A DNA stretch of 64,000 nt. Source: Actinomadura sp. CNU-125. GTDB taxonomy: Bacteria > Actinomycetota > Actinomycetes > Streptosporangiales > Streptosporangiaceae. Under the pieces are notes generated by a model that saw nothing but the letters and a program-made list of their open reading frames with translations, was not told the DNA's origin and did not search any database. The stretch covers positions 1 through 64,000 of the forward strand of contig NZ_MKJY01000088.1 in assembly GCF_001942465.1 (NCBI RefSeq), in the 5' to 3' direction. The position numbers were made by a program, and so were the translations under genes. Positions 51,288-60,050 of the stretch are shown here, piece by piece; the first letter of the stretch is position 1, and every line of letters begins with the position of its first letter.

Positions 51288-52123
51288 TCATCGCCCGAGG
51301 AGGACGGTAAGGATTCGTTCGGCGTTCGTCCAGAGGACGGCGCGCCGATGTCGGGGACCACGTGGCGGTGGGCGCCGGGGATCCGGGTGGCGAGGAAGGC
51401 GCCGTTGTCGGGCGAGTGGCTCGTGTCCTCCGCGCCGTACCAGAGGTCGACGGGGACGGTGATCTCCGAGAGGGCGATCGGCCAGCGGCCCATGGCGAGG
51501 ACGGTGTCGCGGGCGTAGCCGTCCGCGCCCTGGGCGAAGCCTTCGTCGAGGGCCCGCCGGTAGGCGTCCGCGAACACGGGGTGCCGGTAGACGGCCAGGT
51601 CGGAGGCGGGGCTTCCGGCCATCACCATGTTCCACATCGCGTCCGCGTCGAGGGTCGCGAAGTGTTTCTCGGCGGCGGACGGGTCGGACGCGGTCTTCTC
51701 CACGAGGCGCCGCAGGTCGGCGGGGAGCACGGGGGCGAACTCGGGGGCGGCGACCTCGTCCGCGCCGGAGACCACGGCCAGCGCGGAGACGACGCCCGCC
51801 GCGGCGCACGCGAGGGCGAAGGGGGCGCCCTGCGAGTTCCCGACCATGCGCGGACGGTCCGGCACGACCCGGCGGACGTCGTCGGCGAAGCGGCGAACGT
51901 CCGCGGCGGGCGTCGAGACGCCGAGTCCCGGACGGTCGACGGAGATCAGGCGCACGCCCAGCGCGTCCACGACGTCCGTGCCGAAACCGAGACGGCGGCT
52001 CGTGGCGGCGCCGGGGCACAGCAGGACCGGGACGCCGTCCGGCGGGCCCCACTCGGCCCAGCCGAGGACGCGTCCGTCGGGCAGGCGGGTTTCGCCGAGG
52101 CGAGCTGGGGTGTCGACGCGCAT
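51288..52123 (-). CDS. Alpha/beta hydrolase (one frameshift)
   Basis: The sequence MRVDTPARLGETRLPDGRVL, PVLLCPGAATSRRLGFG, LISVDRPGLGVSTPAADVRR and the nucleophile elbow MVGNSQGAPFALACAAAG (Ser in GNSQG) define an alpha/beta hydrolase of about 278 residues, with WYGAEDTSHSPDNGAFLATR carrying the acid. One G lost near 51348 separates VVPDIG from AVLWTNAERILTVLLGR, which ends the protein at 51288. Without the correction the frame runs on into the DUF899 gene, an artefact. The substrate is unknown. It lies 8 bp downstream of the WYL regulator gene. Confidence 0.85.
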
Positions 52124-52130
52124 GGCACCA

Positions 52131-53087
52131 TCATGCCCTGGCGAGCGCGGCGAGGCGGCGGGCGAGCTGCGCGGCGGCGTCGCGCAGCTCCGGGGGATCG
52201 AGGATCTCCGCCGCGAAGCCCAGCCGGACGATGTGGACGGCGAGCCAGTCGAGGTCGTCGCCGCCCGCGACGAGCACGCACCGGCCGTCGCCGTCGTCCT
52301 CGATCCGTCCGACCTGCGGCGGGATCAGCTCCCGCACCCGGCCGGGCGGGGCGTGCACCCGGACGCGGGCGAGGTGCCGGTACGGGGCCTCGGCCGTCGA
52401 CCGCTGCACGTGGGCGACGGGGTCCGGGTGCTCGCGCGGCCGGAAGTGCCAGGTCGTCGCGGTGACGTCGCGCATCCGGTCGAGCCGGAAGACGCGCCAG
52501 TCGTCGCGGTCGACGTCCCAGGCCATCAGGTACCAGCGGTGGCTGGTGGCGACCATCCGCACCGGCTCGACCGTGCGTTCGCGCTCGTCGCCGTGGCGGC
52601 CCGCGTACCGGAACCGCACCCGGACGGTGTCGCGGCGGGCCCGCGCGAGGGTGACGAGCAGTTCGGGGTCGACCTCGACGCCGGGGCCGACGAGCGTGTC
52701 GGTGGCGCCGCGCACGGCGCGGACCTCGGCGCGCAGCCGGGGCGGCATCACCTGGTCGAGTTTCGTGAGGGCGCGCAGCGCCGCCTCGCCCGCACCGGCG
52801 ACCGTCCCGCCCGCCGCGAGGCGGAGCGAGACCGCCGTCGCGATCGCCTCCCCGTCGTCGAGGAGGAGGGGCGGGAGCCGGGTGCCCGCGCCGAGCCGGT
52901 AGCCGCCGCCGACGCCCGCCGTCGCGTGGACGGGGTAGCCGAGCGCGCGCAGCCGTTCGACGTCGCGGCGGACGCAGCGGTCGGTGACGTCCAGTTCGGC
53001 GGCGAGTTCGGCGGCGGTCCAGGACGGCCGGCGCTGCAGCAGTTCGAGGAGCCGCAGCACCCGCTCGGTCGTTCCCTCCACGGTCAT
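52131..53087 (-). CDS. WYL-domain HTH transcriptional regulator
   Basis: The 318-residue protein has an N-terminal HTH_11 (TAAELAAELDVTDRCVRRDV, then ERLRALGYPV), a WYL domain (SHRWYLMAWDVDRDDWRVFR, then LDRM) and a C-terminal WCX region (DGDGRCVLVAGGDDLDWLAV). WYL regulators sense nucleic acid or nucleotide ligands and control nearby genes. The hydrolase and DUF899 genes follow on the same strand (8 bp to the hydrolase), so it may autoregulate this operon. It diverges from the DinB gene. Confidence 0.92.
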   Translation of the reverse strand: MTVEGTTERVLRLLELLQRRPSWTAAELAAELDVTDRCVRRDVERLRALGYPVHATAGVGGGYRLGAGTRLPPLLLDDGEAIATAVSLRLAAGGTVAGAGEAALRALTKLDQVMPPRLRAEVRAVRGATDTLVGPGVEVDPELLVTLARARRDTVRVRFRYAGRHGDERERTVEPVRMVATSHRWYLMAWDVDRDDWRVFRLDRMRDVTATTWHFRPREHPDPVAHVQRSTAEAPYRHLARVRVHAPPGRVRELIPPQVGRIEDDGDGRCVLVAGGDDLDWLAVHIVRLGFAAEILDPPELRDAAAQLARRLAALARA

Positions 53088-53149
53088 ATCTCCATCGTTC
53101 CACCGATCGCGGAACGATACTGTCCGCTATTGGGGGCAGAGTCTTCTCC

Positions 53150-53722
53150 ATGACGGACCTGACATGGAATTCCCTGCTCACCGATCAACTCACCTGGCAC
53201 TGGACGAACCAGTTGCGCGATCGCCTGGCGGACCTCACCGACGACGAGTACTTCTGGGAGCCGGTCCCGGACTGCTGGAACGTGCGTCCGCGGGGCACGG
53301 GAACGGCACCGGTCCAGGCGGGGGGCGGCGCGATGACCATCGACTTCGCGTTCCCGGCCCCCGAACCCGAGCCGGTCACGACGATCGCGTGGCGGCTCGG
53401 GCACGTGCTCGTCGGCGTGCTCGGGGCCCGCAACGCCACGCACTTCGGCGGGAAGCCGGTCGACTACGAGTCGTACGAGTACCCGGAGACGGCGGCCGGG
53501 GCGCTGGCCCGGCTCGACGCGGAGTACGCCGCGTGGACGGCCGGGGTCGAGTCCCTCGGCGAAGCCGGCCTCGCCCGTCCGTGCGGGGAGGGGGAGGGCC
53601 CGTACGCGGCGGACCCGATGGCGCGGCTCGTCCTGCACATCAACCGCGAGATGATCCACCACCTGTCCGAGGTGTGCCTGCTCCGCGACCTGTACGCGCA
53701 CACGCACCGGGAGGCGAGCTGA
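53150..53722 (+). CDS. DinB family protein
   Basis: The 190-residue helical protein contains LLTDQLTWHWTNQLRDRLAD, the aromatic DEYFWEPVPDCWNVRP and HINREMIHHLSEVCLLRDLY. The conserved His residues are consistent with the metal-binding DinB four-helix bundle, here of the DinB_2 (mycothiol-dependent-enzyme-like) type, often found in small-molecule detoxification. The ATG lies 62 bp from the divergent WYL regulator. The VOC gene starts at its stop codon, so the two are cotranscribed. Confidence 0.88.
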   Translation: MTDLTWNSLLTDQLTWHWTNQLRDRLADLTDDEYFWEPVPDCWNVRPRGTGTAPVQAGGGAMTIDFAFPAPEPEPVTTIAWRLGHVLVGVLGARNATHFGGKPVDYESYEYPETAAGALARLDAEYAAWTAGVESLGEAGLARPCGEGEGPYAADPMARLVLHINREMIHHLSEVCLLRDLYAHTHREAS

Positions 53723-54155
53723 ATGGACGTCCAGATCACGTTCGACTGCGCCGACCCGGCCGCGCTCGCGGCGTTCTGGGCCGAGGCCCTCGAATACCGG
53801 GTGCAGGAGCCGCCCAAGGGGTTCGACACCTGGGAGCAGGCCCTCGAAGCGTGGGGCGTGCCGCCGGAGAACCGCAACGACGCGTCCGCGGCGGTCGACC
53901 CGGCGGGGGCCGGGCCGCGGCTGTTCTTCCAGCGGGTACCGGAGGGCAAGCAGGCCAAGAACCGCGTGCACCTGGACGTGCGGGCCGCGCCGGGGCTGGC
54001 GGGCGACGCGCGGATGGCGGCGCTGGAGGCGGCGGCCGAGCGGCTCGTCGACCCGCGGCGCGACCCGGCTGGGACGGCACGAGCCCGCGCCGCCGCTCGG
54101 CGCCGGGCACATCGTGATGGCCGACCCGGAAGGCAACGAGTTCTGCCTTGATTGA
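53723..54155 (+). CDS. VOC family (glyoxalase-like) protein (one frameshift)
   Basis: The N-terminal VQITFDCADPAALAAFWAEA, then LEYRVQEPP, and RLFFQRVPEGKQAKNRVHLD match the actinobacterial glyoxalase-like domain. The C-terminal block GATRLGRHEPAPP, LGAGHIVMADPEGNEFCLD lies in another frame, with the switch near 54054, and ends at the stop 54155. Joined, the protein has about 144 residues and keeps the final metal-ligand Glu (GNEFC). The substrate is unknown. It is directly adjacent to the DinB gene (no gap), suggesting a joint function. Confidence 0.85.
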
Positions 54156-54164
54156 CGCGGTGCA

Positions 54165-56354
54165 TCAGGTCGCCGGTTCCGTGACGTGCTCGGCGCCTTC
54201 GGCGTCCGGGGAGCCGGGCTGCTCCAGGCCTGCGCCTTCGATGTCGAGGTCGGGAAGGAGCCGGTCGAGCCATCGGGGCAGCCACCAGGCGCCGCGGCCG
54301 GTCAGCGCGAGGACGGCCGGGACGAGCGTCATCCGGACGAGGAAGGCGTCGGCCAGGATCCCGGCGGCCAGGCCGAGGGCGATGGGTTTGAGGGTGAGGT
54401 CGTCGGTGGTGGCGAAACCGGCGAACACGGCGAACATGATCAGCGCGGCGGCGGTGATGACCCGGGTGGTGTGCCGGGAGCCGGTCAGGACGGCCTCGTG
54501 CGGCCGTCCCGTCCGGACGTGCTCCTCGCGGACCCGCGACACCAGGAACACCTGGTAGTCCATGGCCAGGCCGAACAGTACGGCGATCACGACGATCGGC
54601 ATGAAGCTGAAGACCGGTCCGGTGGTGGCGACGCCGAACAGTTCGGCGAGCCACCCCCACTGGAAGACGGCGACGACCGCGCCGAACGCGGCTCCGGCCG
54701 ACAGCAGGAACCCGGCGGCGGCCTTGACCGGGACGAGGATCGAGCGGAAGACCAGCAGCAACAGCAGCAGCGAGAGCCCCACCACGACGGCGGTGAACGG
54801 CGGCAGCGAGCCGCGGAGCCGGTCGGACACGTCGATCGCGGCGGGGGTGGAGCCGGTGACCAGCACCTCCGCGCCCGCGGCCGCACCGAGGGCGGGGGTG
54901 CGGGCGCGGACGTCCCGGACGAGCCGGTGGGTCGCCGGGGTGCGCGGCCCCTCCGCGGGAACGAGCTGGACGACCGCGGTGCGGCCGTCCGTGCCGGGTT
55001 CGGGGTCGCCGATCGACACCACGCCGGGCAGGTCGAGCCCGGACGCGACGCGCGCGGCGGCCCTCATCGGGTCGCCGTCTGCGTCGCGCGTCCGCACCAG
55101 GACCAGCAGCCGTCCGTTGCTGCCGGGACCGAAGGCGCCGGAGATCAGGTCGTACGCCTTGCGCTGCGTGGAAGCGGGGTCGGCGGTCCCGTTGTCGGGC
55201 ATCGCCAGGTCGAGCTTGAGCGCCGGGACCGCCATCGCGCCCAACGCCAGCAGGACGACCGGGACGGTGAGCAGCGGGCGGCGCGTGACGAGCCGCGCCC
55301 AGCGCAGCCCGGCGCCGTCGCGTCGCGTGCGCGCGGCGCGCGAACCCGGCCGGGGGCGCAGCCGTTCTCCGGCCAGGCCGAGCAGGGCGGGCAGCAGGGT
55401 GATCGCGGCGGCCACCGCCATCAGGACGGTCAGCGCGGCGGCCAGGCCCATGACGGTGAGGAACGGGATGCCGACCACCGACAGCCCGGCCAGCGCGATG
55501 ACCACGGTGAGACCGGCGAAGACGACGGCGCCCCCGGCGGTCGCGACGGCGCGCGCCGCCGACTCCTCGGCCGCCATGCCGTCCGCGAGCTGGGCCCGGT
55601 GCCGGGAGCCGATGAACAGCGCGTAGTCGATGCCGACGGCCAGCCCGACCATCAGCGCCAGGCTCGGCGCGGTGTCGGAGACGGTGGCGAGGTTGGAGAC
55701 CAGCAGCAACCCGAGCAACCCGATCGCCAGCCCGGCCAGCGCGGTGGCCAGGGTAAGCCCGGCGGCCAGGAGCGAGCCGAGGGTGCCCACCAGCACGATC
55801 ACGGCGACGACGAGGCCGATCACCTCGCCGATGCCCACGTGCATCCCGGCGGTGCTGTAGACGGATCCGCCGACCTCGGCGCGCAGGCCGTCCGAGCGGG
55901 CCGCGGCGGCGATGTCCTCCAGGGCGGTGACGCTGGAATCCTCCAGCACGTCCCGCTTGATCGGATAGAGCACCTTGGCGAGCGCGGTGCGCCGGTCGGC
56001 GGAGACGGAACCGCTCTCGAACGGGTCGGTCGCCTCGGCGACCTGCGGCGCCGCGGCCGCGTCCCGTACCGCGCTCTGGATGCGGGCCCGGTGCGCCGGG
56101 TCGTCGACGGTGCTGCCGGGCGGGGCGGCGAACACCAGTTGCGCGGTCACCCCGGTCGCCTCCGGCAGGGACCGTTCCAGCAGGTCGATGCCCCGCTGGG
56201 ATTGCGAGCCGGGGATGGTGGCCTCGCTGTCCAGGTGGGAGCCGAAGGCGGCCAGGCCGCCCCCGGTCAGGAACAGCAGCACCAGCCAGCCGGCCAGGAA
56301 CCGGAATCGGTGGCGGAACGCGGTCCGGCCGAGCCGGTAGAGGAGGGTCGCCAA
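54165..56354 (-). CDS. MMPL/RND family exporter
   Basis: The 729-residue protein has two repeats of six membrane helices with large extracytoplasmic loops: an N-terminal helix (RFRFLAGWLVLLFLTGGGLA), a first porter loop (residues 35-170), helices around DTAPSLALMVGLAVGIDYAL, then FIGSRHRAQL, and a matching second half with MPIVVIAVLFGLAMDYQVFL, then VSRVREEHV. The conserved Asp-Tyr pairs (GIDYALF, AMDYQVF) carry the proton relay of MMPL proteins, which export lipids or drugs. TTG 56354 with GAGAGG upstream is the start. The frame is otherwise continuous with part of the TetR gene, which is an artefact. The TetR gene lies 11 bp upstream. Confidence 0.92.
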   Translation of the reverse strand: MATLLYRLGRTAFRHRFRFLAGWLVLLFLTGGGLAAFGSHLDSEATIPGSQSQRGIDLLERSLPEATGVTAQLVFAAPPGSTVDDPAHRARIQSAVRDAAAAPQVAEATDPFESGSVSADRRTALAKVLYPIKRDVLEDSSVTALEDIAAAARSDGLRAEVGGSVYSTAGMHVGIGEVIGLVVAVIVLVGTLGSLLAAGLTLATALAGLAIGLLGLLLVSNLATVSDTAPSLALMVGLAVGIDYALFIGSRHRAQLADGMAAEESAARAVATAGGAVVFAGLTVVIALAGLSVVGIPFLTVMGLAAALTVLMAVAAAITLLPALLGLAGERLRPRPGSRAARTRRDGAGLRWARLVTRRPLLTVPVVLLALGAMAVPALKLDLAMPDNGTADPASTQRKAYDLISGAFGPGSNGRLLVLVRTRDADGDPMRAAARVASGLDLPGVVSIGDPEPGTDGRTAVVQLVPAEGPRTPATHRLVRDVRARTPALGAAAGAEVLVTGSTPAAIDVSDRLRGSLPPFTAVVVGLSLLLLLLVFRSILVPVKAAAGFLLSAGAAFGAVVAVFQWGWLAELFGVATTGPVFSFMPIVVIAVLFGLAMDYQVFLVSRVREEHVRTGRPHEAVLTGSRHTTRVITAAALIMFAVFAGFATTDDLTLKPIALGLAAGILADAFLVRMTLVPAVLALTGRGAWWLPRWLDRLLPDLDIEGAGLEQPGSPDAEGAEHVTEPAT

Positions 56355-56365
56355 CGGAGGACCTC

Positions 56366-56990
56366 TCAGGAGTTCGCGGCCGGGGGGAGCAGGGCGGTCA
56401 GCACGGCGGTGAACGCCTGCCTGATCACGTCCGCGGTGACGTTCTCGGGGTCGGCGAGGTGCTCGTTGACCAGGCCGTTGGTGAGGCAGTGGAGGATCAG
56501 CCCGGCCAGCTCCGGCGGGACGGCCGCACCGGTGCCGGTGCGTTCGGTCACCTCCGCGACGGAGCGGGCGGCGGTGTCGCGCTGCGCGCGGCGCAGCGGG
56601 GCCAGCACGGCCCGGGTCTCCTCGTCGCGGGCGGCGCGGGCGGCGAACTCCAGCCCGAGCTGCCCGTGCCGGGTGTCGCCGGTGATCCGGTCGGTGATCA
56701 GCTCGGCGACCCGTTCGATCAGCGCGCCCGTGTCGTCGTGCCGTCGATCTCGGCGGTGACGGCGGCCAGTTCGTCCTGCGCCCCCTGGCCGAGGACGGCA
56801 CCGAACAGTTCCTGCTTGCCGCCGAAGTTGGAGTAGACGGCGCCCTTGGTGAATCCGGCGGCATGGGCGATGTCCTCGATGCGGGCGCGGCGTAGCCGCG
56901 TTCGGTGAACACCCGAACGGCCTCGGCCAGCAGCCTCCGCCGCACCTCCTCGCGTGGGACCCGCCGGGCGGGCCCTGGGTTGTCGGTCAT
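56366..56990 (-). CDS. TetR family regulator (two frameshifts)
   Basis: The start MTDNPGPARRVPREEVRRRL, then LAEAVRVFTERGYAA, continues in a second frame as ARIEDIAHAAGFTKGAVYSN, then FGGKQELFGAVL (a complete TetR HTH), and in a third as ALIERVAELITDRI, ARAARDEETRAVLAPLRRAQ and VRQAFTAVL-like text near the stop 56366. Breaks fall near 56890 and 56748, each explained by one missing base. The joined length of about 208 residues is normal. It heads the MMPL exporter operon and faces a 29-bp palindrome, so it should repress that exporter and the divergent lipoprotein gene. Confidence 0.85.
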
Positions 56991-57004
56991 GACCGGACCG
57001 TAGC

Positions 57005-57033
57005 ATACTCAAAGTATTCAGTACTTTCGGTAT
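57005..57033. promoter_or_regulatory. 29-bp near-palindrome, probable TetR operator
   Basis: The site begins ATACTCAAAGTATTCAG and ends TACTTTCGGTAT. Only two or three positions per half deviate from perfect symmetry, and ATACT-CAA-AGTAT inside it is itself a dyad. It fills the 60-bp gap between the divergent TetR-MMPL operon and the lipoprotein gene. Confidence 0.7.
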
Positions 57034-57050
57034 CGAACTTGGAGGCCCTC

Positions 57051-57815
57051 TTGCTCCCCTCACCGCGCCGCTCGCTGCCCCTGGCCACGGGAGCGCTGCT
57101 CCTGCTCGCGCCCCTCACCGGGTGCGGAGCCTCGGCCGACGACGCCGCCCCCGAACGGCGCGACTTCGGCCCTGTCGGCTCCCGCCTCACCATCGCCAAG
57201 GACCGGGGCGACCTGGACGTAAGGCCCGCAGACGTCGAGAACGTCCAGGTGACCCGCCGGTTCGACCGGTGGAACGTGATCGGCACCGACCCGTCCGTGA
57301 CCTGGGACCTCACCGGCGACCGGCTCACCCTGTCCACCGACTGCGGCACCCTGGTCGGCGGCTGCGCCGTGCGCTACGAGGTGCTGGTCCCCCGCGGCGT
57401 CGCGGTCGGCGTCCAGGGACAGAACGGGACGATCTCGGCCGCCGGCTTCGCGGCCGCGCTGAGCATCCGCAGCACCAACGGCGCGATCAGGGTCGACGGC
57501 GCCACCGGCCCGCTCGACCTGCGCACCGAGAGCGGCGAAGTGCGCTCCACCGCGACCGGGTCGCAGCGCCTCTCGGCCACCACCCAGAACGGCACGGTCG
57601 ACCTGTCGTTCGCCGCCGCGCCGACGCAGGCGACTGTGACCACCGAGAACGGCGAGGTGAACATGACGGTGCCCCGCACCCCCTACAAGGTCACCACCAC
57701 GACCGACAGCGGCGACGTCCGCGCCGACGTCCCCACGGACGCGTCCGCCCCCCGCTCGATCACCGTCCGCACCGAGAGCGGAGCGATCGCCTTGAACACC
57801 GCCGCCGACGGCTGA
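57051..57815 (+). CDS. DUF4097 family lipoprotein
   Basis: The 254-residue protein has a signal peptide with lipobox (LLLLAPLTGCGAS, Cys at about 26) followed by short beta repeats: VQGQNGTISAAGFAAALSIR, STNGAIRVDGATGPLDLRTE, TTQNGTVDLSFAAAPTQATV and TTENGEVNMTVPRTPYKVTT. It should be anchored on the outer face of the membrane. TTG 57051 is chosen because GGAGG lies five bases upstream; a TTG at 57039 lacks such a site. It diverges from the TetR-MMPL operon across the palindrome and is probably co-regulated with the exporter. Confidence 0.85.
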   Translation: MLPSPRRSLPLATGALLLLAPLTGCGASADDAAPERRDFGPVGSRLTIAKDRGDLDVRPADVENVQVTRRFDRWNVIGTDPSVTWDLTGDRLTLSTDCGTLVGGCAVRYEVLVPRGVAVGVQGQNGTISAAGFAAALSIRSTNGAIRVDGATGPLDLRTESGEVRSTATGSQRLSATTQNGTVDLSFAAAPTQATVTTENGEVNMTVPRTPYKVTTTTDSGDVRADVPTDASAPRSITVRTESGAIALNTAADG

Positions 57816-57849
57816 CGCCGCCCGGCCCGTCCCGTTCGGTCCATGCCGC

Positions 57850-58539
57850 TCAGTCCATGCCGCGTCGTCCCGGGGTCCAGAACGGCTTCACGACGACGTC
57901 CCGGCGCGACCAGCCGCGCTCGTCCACGAGGTGGCGGCGCACCGCCTGGCAGGCGCGCGCCTCACCGGCGAGGTAGGCGACGCCCGGGACGTCCGGCAGG
58001 TCCAGCGAGCGGACGGCGTCCGGCAGTTCGGCGGGCCGGTAGACCCAGGTCGGCCGGTCGCCGCCGGGGAGGGGGAGCCGGTCGCCCGGCCCGTCGGCCA
58101 CGAGCACGCCGTGGACGTCGGCCCCGGCCGGCAGGGCGCGAAGCATCGCGCCGAACGCGACGGCCGCGGTCTCGTCCCCGGCGAACAGGTGGTACCGCGC
58201 GCCGTCGCGCAGCACGAGCCGTCCCTTCGGCCCCATGAGGGCGGCGGTGTCGCCGATCCGGACCCGGCGCGCCCAGAGGGCGCCCGGTCCGGCCGACGGG
58301 TGGTCGAGTACGCACAGGTCGAGATGGCCCTCCGGCGAGTGATCCCAGATCGAGTAGGTGCGCAGGACGCCGTCCAGCCATGCCCGGGGCCGCAGCGGAT
58401 CGCCGACGCGGACGCGGACGTGCGTGCCCGGCACCCACTCCAGCCCGCGCAGCCGGGGACCCGCGATGCGGATGCGGCGCATGCGTTCGGCGATCCGCTC
58501 GACCTCGGTGACGGTGCCGTGCAGGAACGGGTTCAGCAC
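57850..58539 (-). CDS. Siderophore-interacting protein, FAD-dependent ferric-siderophore reductase
   Basis: The 229-residue protein has an FAD-binding barrel (RTYSIWDHSPEGHLDLCVLD, an RxYS motif, with HPSAGPGALWARRVRIGDT) and a NAD(P)H-binding half (YHLFAGDETAAVAFGAMLRA, then VAYLAGEARACQAVRRHLVD). It matches the SIP family that reduces ferric siderophores in the cytoplasm. GTG 58539 is set by GGGAGG upstream. The C-terminal KPFWTPGRRGMD resembles the family's KGYWRPGR motif. It diverges from a MerR regulator. No siderophore biosynthesis or transporter gene is nearby. Confidence 0.92.
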   Translation of the reverse strand: MLNPFLHGTVTEVERIAERMRRIRIAGPRLRGLEWVPGTHVRVRVGDPLRPRAWLDGVLRTYSIWDHSPEGHLDLCVLDHPSAGPGALWARRVRIGDTAALMGPKGRLVLRDGARYHLFAGDETAAVAFGAMLRALPAGADVHGVLVADGPGDRLPLPGGDRPTWVYRPAELPDAVRSLDLPDVPGVAYLAGEARACQAVRRHLVDERGWSRRDVVVKPFWTPGRRGMD

Positions 58540-58679
58540 GGGGCCTCCCGGCGTTCGGCGAACCACGGGTCGGTGAGCGCGGCATGGCCGTCCGGCTTCA
58601 GTGGCACGCGGGAGTCGACCACGCGGGTGATCGCGATCGGGGGCTTGATCATGCCGTGAGCGTGCCGGTTAATGTGCAC

Positions 58680-59105
58680 ATGAAGTCAAGCGGGCGGATG
58701 ACGATCGGCGAGCTGGCGGAACGGTTCGGGCTCGCCACGCACGTGCTGCGGTACTGGGAGGACAAGGGGCTGCTGGAACCCGCGCGCGGGACGAGCGGTC
58801 AGCGCACGTACGGGCCCGACGACCTGGGGCGGGTGGCGCTGATCCTCATGGGCAAGGAGGCCGGTTTCCGGCTGGAGGACCTGCGTACGCTCCTGACCGC
58901 CGCCAGCCCGATGGACCACCGTGACCTGCTGCGAGGTCACGTCGAGGAGCTGGAGCGGCGGATGGCGCGGGCGCGGGCCGCCAAGGAGCTGATCGAGCAC
59001 GCGCTCGACTGCCCGTACAGCTTCGCCGAGTGCGAGCACGCGCGCGAGCAGATCGCCGCCCGCATCCCGGCCGCGCCCGGGCGGACGGCGGCGGGCCCGG
59101 CCTGA
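58680..59105 (+). CDS. MerR family regulator
   Basis: The protein of about 141 residues has an N-terminal MerR HTH (MTIGELAERFGLATHVLRYW, then EDKGLLEPARG), a recognition wing (QRTYGPDDLGRVALILMGKE) and a dimerisation coil (LLRGHVEELERRMARARAAK). Two C-terminal Cys (DCPYSFAECEHAREQ) could bind a metal or sense redox state. ATG 58680 is used; ATG 58698 (MTIGELAERF) is an equally plausible start. It diverges from the siderophore-interacting protein gene and may control it. Confidence 0.88.
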   Translation: MKSSGRMTIGELAERFGLATHVLRYWEDKGLLEPARGTSGQRTYGPDDLGRVALILMGKEAGFRLEDLRTLLTAASPMDHRDLLRGHVEELERRMARARAAKELIEHALDCPYSFAECEHAREQIAARIPAAPGRTAAGPA

Positions 59106-59109
59106 CGGC

Positions 59110-59850
59110 CTACCGGTTGGAATCCGGGGGCGGCAGCGGGGTTTCCTTCGTGGGACGTTCCAGCCATTCGTGCGCGACGGCGGCGATCGCGCCGCCGATG
59201 AGCGGGGCGACGATGAACAGCCACACCTGCGACAGGGCCGACCCGCCCGCGATGAGGGCGGGGCCCAGGCTGCGGGCGGGGTTGACGGACGTGCCCGTGA
59301 TCGGGATGCCGACGAGATGGACGGTCGTGAGCGCCAGGCCGATCGCGACGCCGCTGACGGACGCGATGGCGGTCGGGCCCGTCATGGCGAGGACCGCGAA
59401 CACGAACAGCGCGGTCAGGATGATCTCGGCGAGGAACGCGCCGCCCATGCCGATGTGGATGAGGCTCGCGTCGCCCCAGCCGTCCGCGCCGAGTCCGGTC
59501 ACGGACCGCTCGTAGTCCGGCGAGTTGGTGAACGTCGCCCACAGCAGGAGCGCGCCGAGGATGCCGCCGACGAACTGGGCGGCCCAGTAGCCGACCGCCT
59601 CGACGGGGGTCATCCGGCGGGCGAGGAGCACACCGAGCGTGACGGCCGGGTTGACGTGGCAGCCGGAGACCGGGCCGATCGCGTACACCAGGACGAGGAG
59701 CACCAGCCCGAACGCGAGCGCCGTCGCCACCACGCCCGCCGCCGGGCTGCCGCCCGCCAGCTCGAACCCGAACGACAGCGTCGCCACGCCCACCGCGAAG
59801 TAGACCAGCAGCAGCGTCCCGACGAGTTCCGCCGCGTACTTACGCACCAT
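59110..59850 (-). CDS. aqpZ: Aquaporin (MIP family water channel)
   Basis: The 246-residue membrane protein has six helices and both pore loops, SGCHVNPAVTLGVLLARRMT and GTSVNPARSLGPALIAGGSA, each with NPA. The start VRKYAAELVGTLLLVYFAVG and the Cys-His-Val before the first NPA and Ser-Val before the second are AqpZ-like, favouring water over glycerol. It stands alone, tail to tail with the MerR gene (4 bp between stops). Confidence 0.93.
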   Translation of the reverse strand: MVRKYAAELVGTLLLVYFAVGVATLSFGFELAGGSPAAGVVATALAFGLVLLVLVYAIGPVSGCHVNPAVTLGVLLARRMTPVEAVGYWAAQFVGGILGALLLWATFTNSPDYERSVTGLGADGWGDASLIHIGMGGAFLAEIILTALFVFAVLAMTGPTAIASVSGVAIGLALTTVHLVGIPITGTSVNPARSLGPALIAGGSALSQVWLFIVAPLIGGAIAAVAHEWLERPTKETPLPPPDSNR

Positions 59851-60050
59851 GTTCCGACCTCCCCGATCGGGCTACCCGGATCATTCGCAAGATCAACTCG
59901 GGGCGGGCGCACATGGGCGAGGTTTGGCCGCGGCTTGGACGGCCGGTGACGCCAGTGTCGGCAGTCCGCGACGCGGGAACCTGCGGGCGTCGCGGGGCGC
60001 CTAAGCGGTCGTCGCCGGAAGCATCCCCCGCAACCTGGAGAGCGCACGCC

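Noticed and set aside
50873-52123. Apparent fusion of an alpha/beta hydrolase with DUF899
   Set aside because: The fusion arises because a base is missing before the hydrolase stop. The corrected frame ends at 51288, and DUF899 has its own ATG with GGAGGA at 51226.
54165-56990. Apparent TetR-MMPL fusion protein
   Set aside because: The TetR HTH and its C-terminal domain lie in two other frames of the same stretch, and the exporter has its own TTG start at 56354. The read-through is a frameshift effect.
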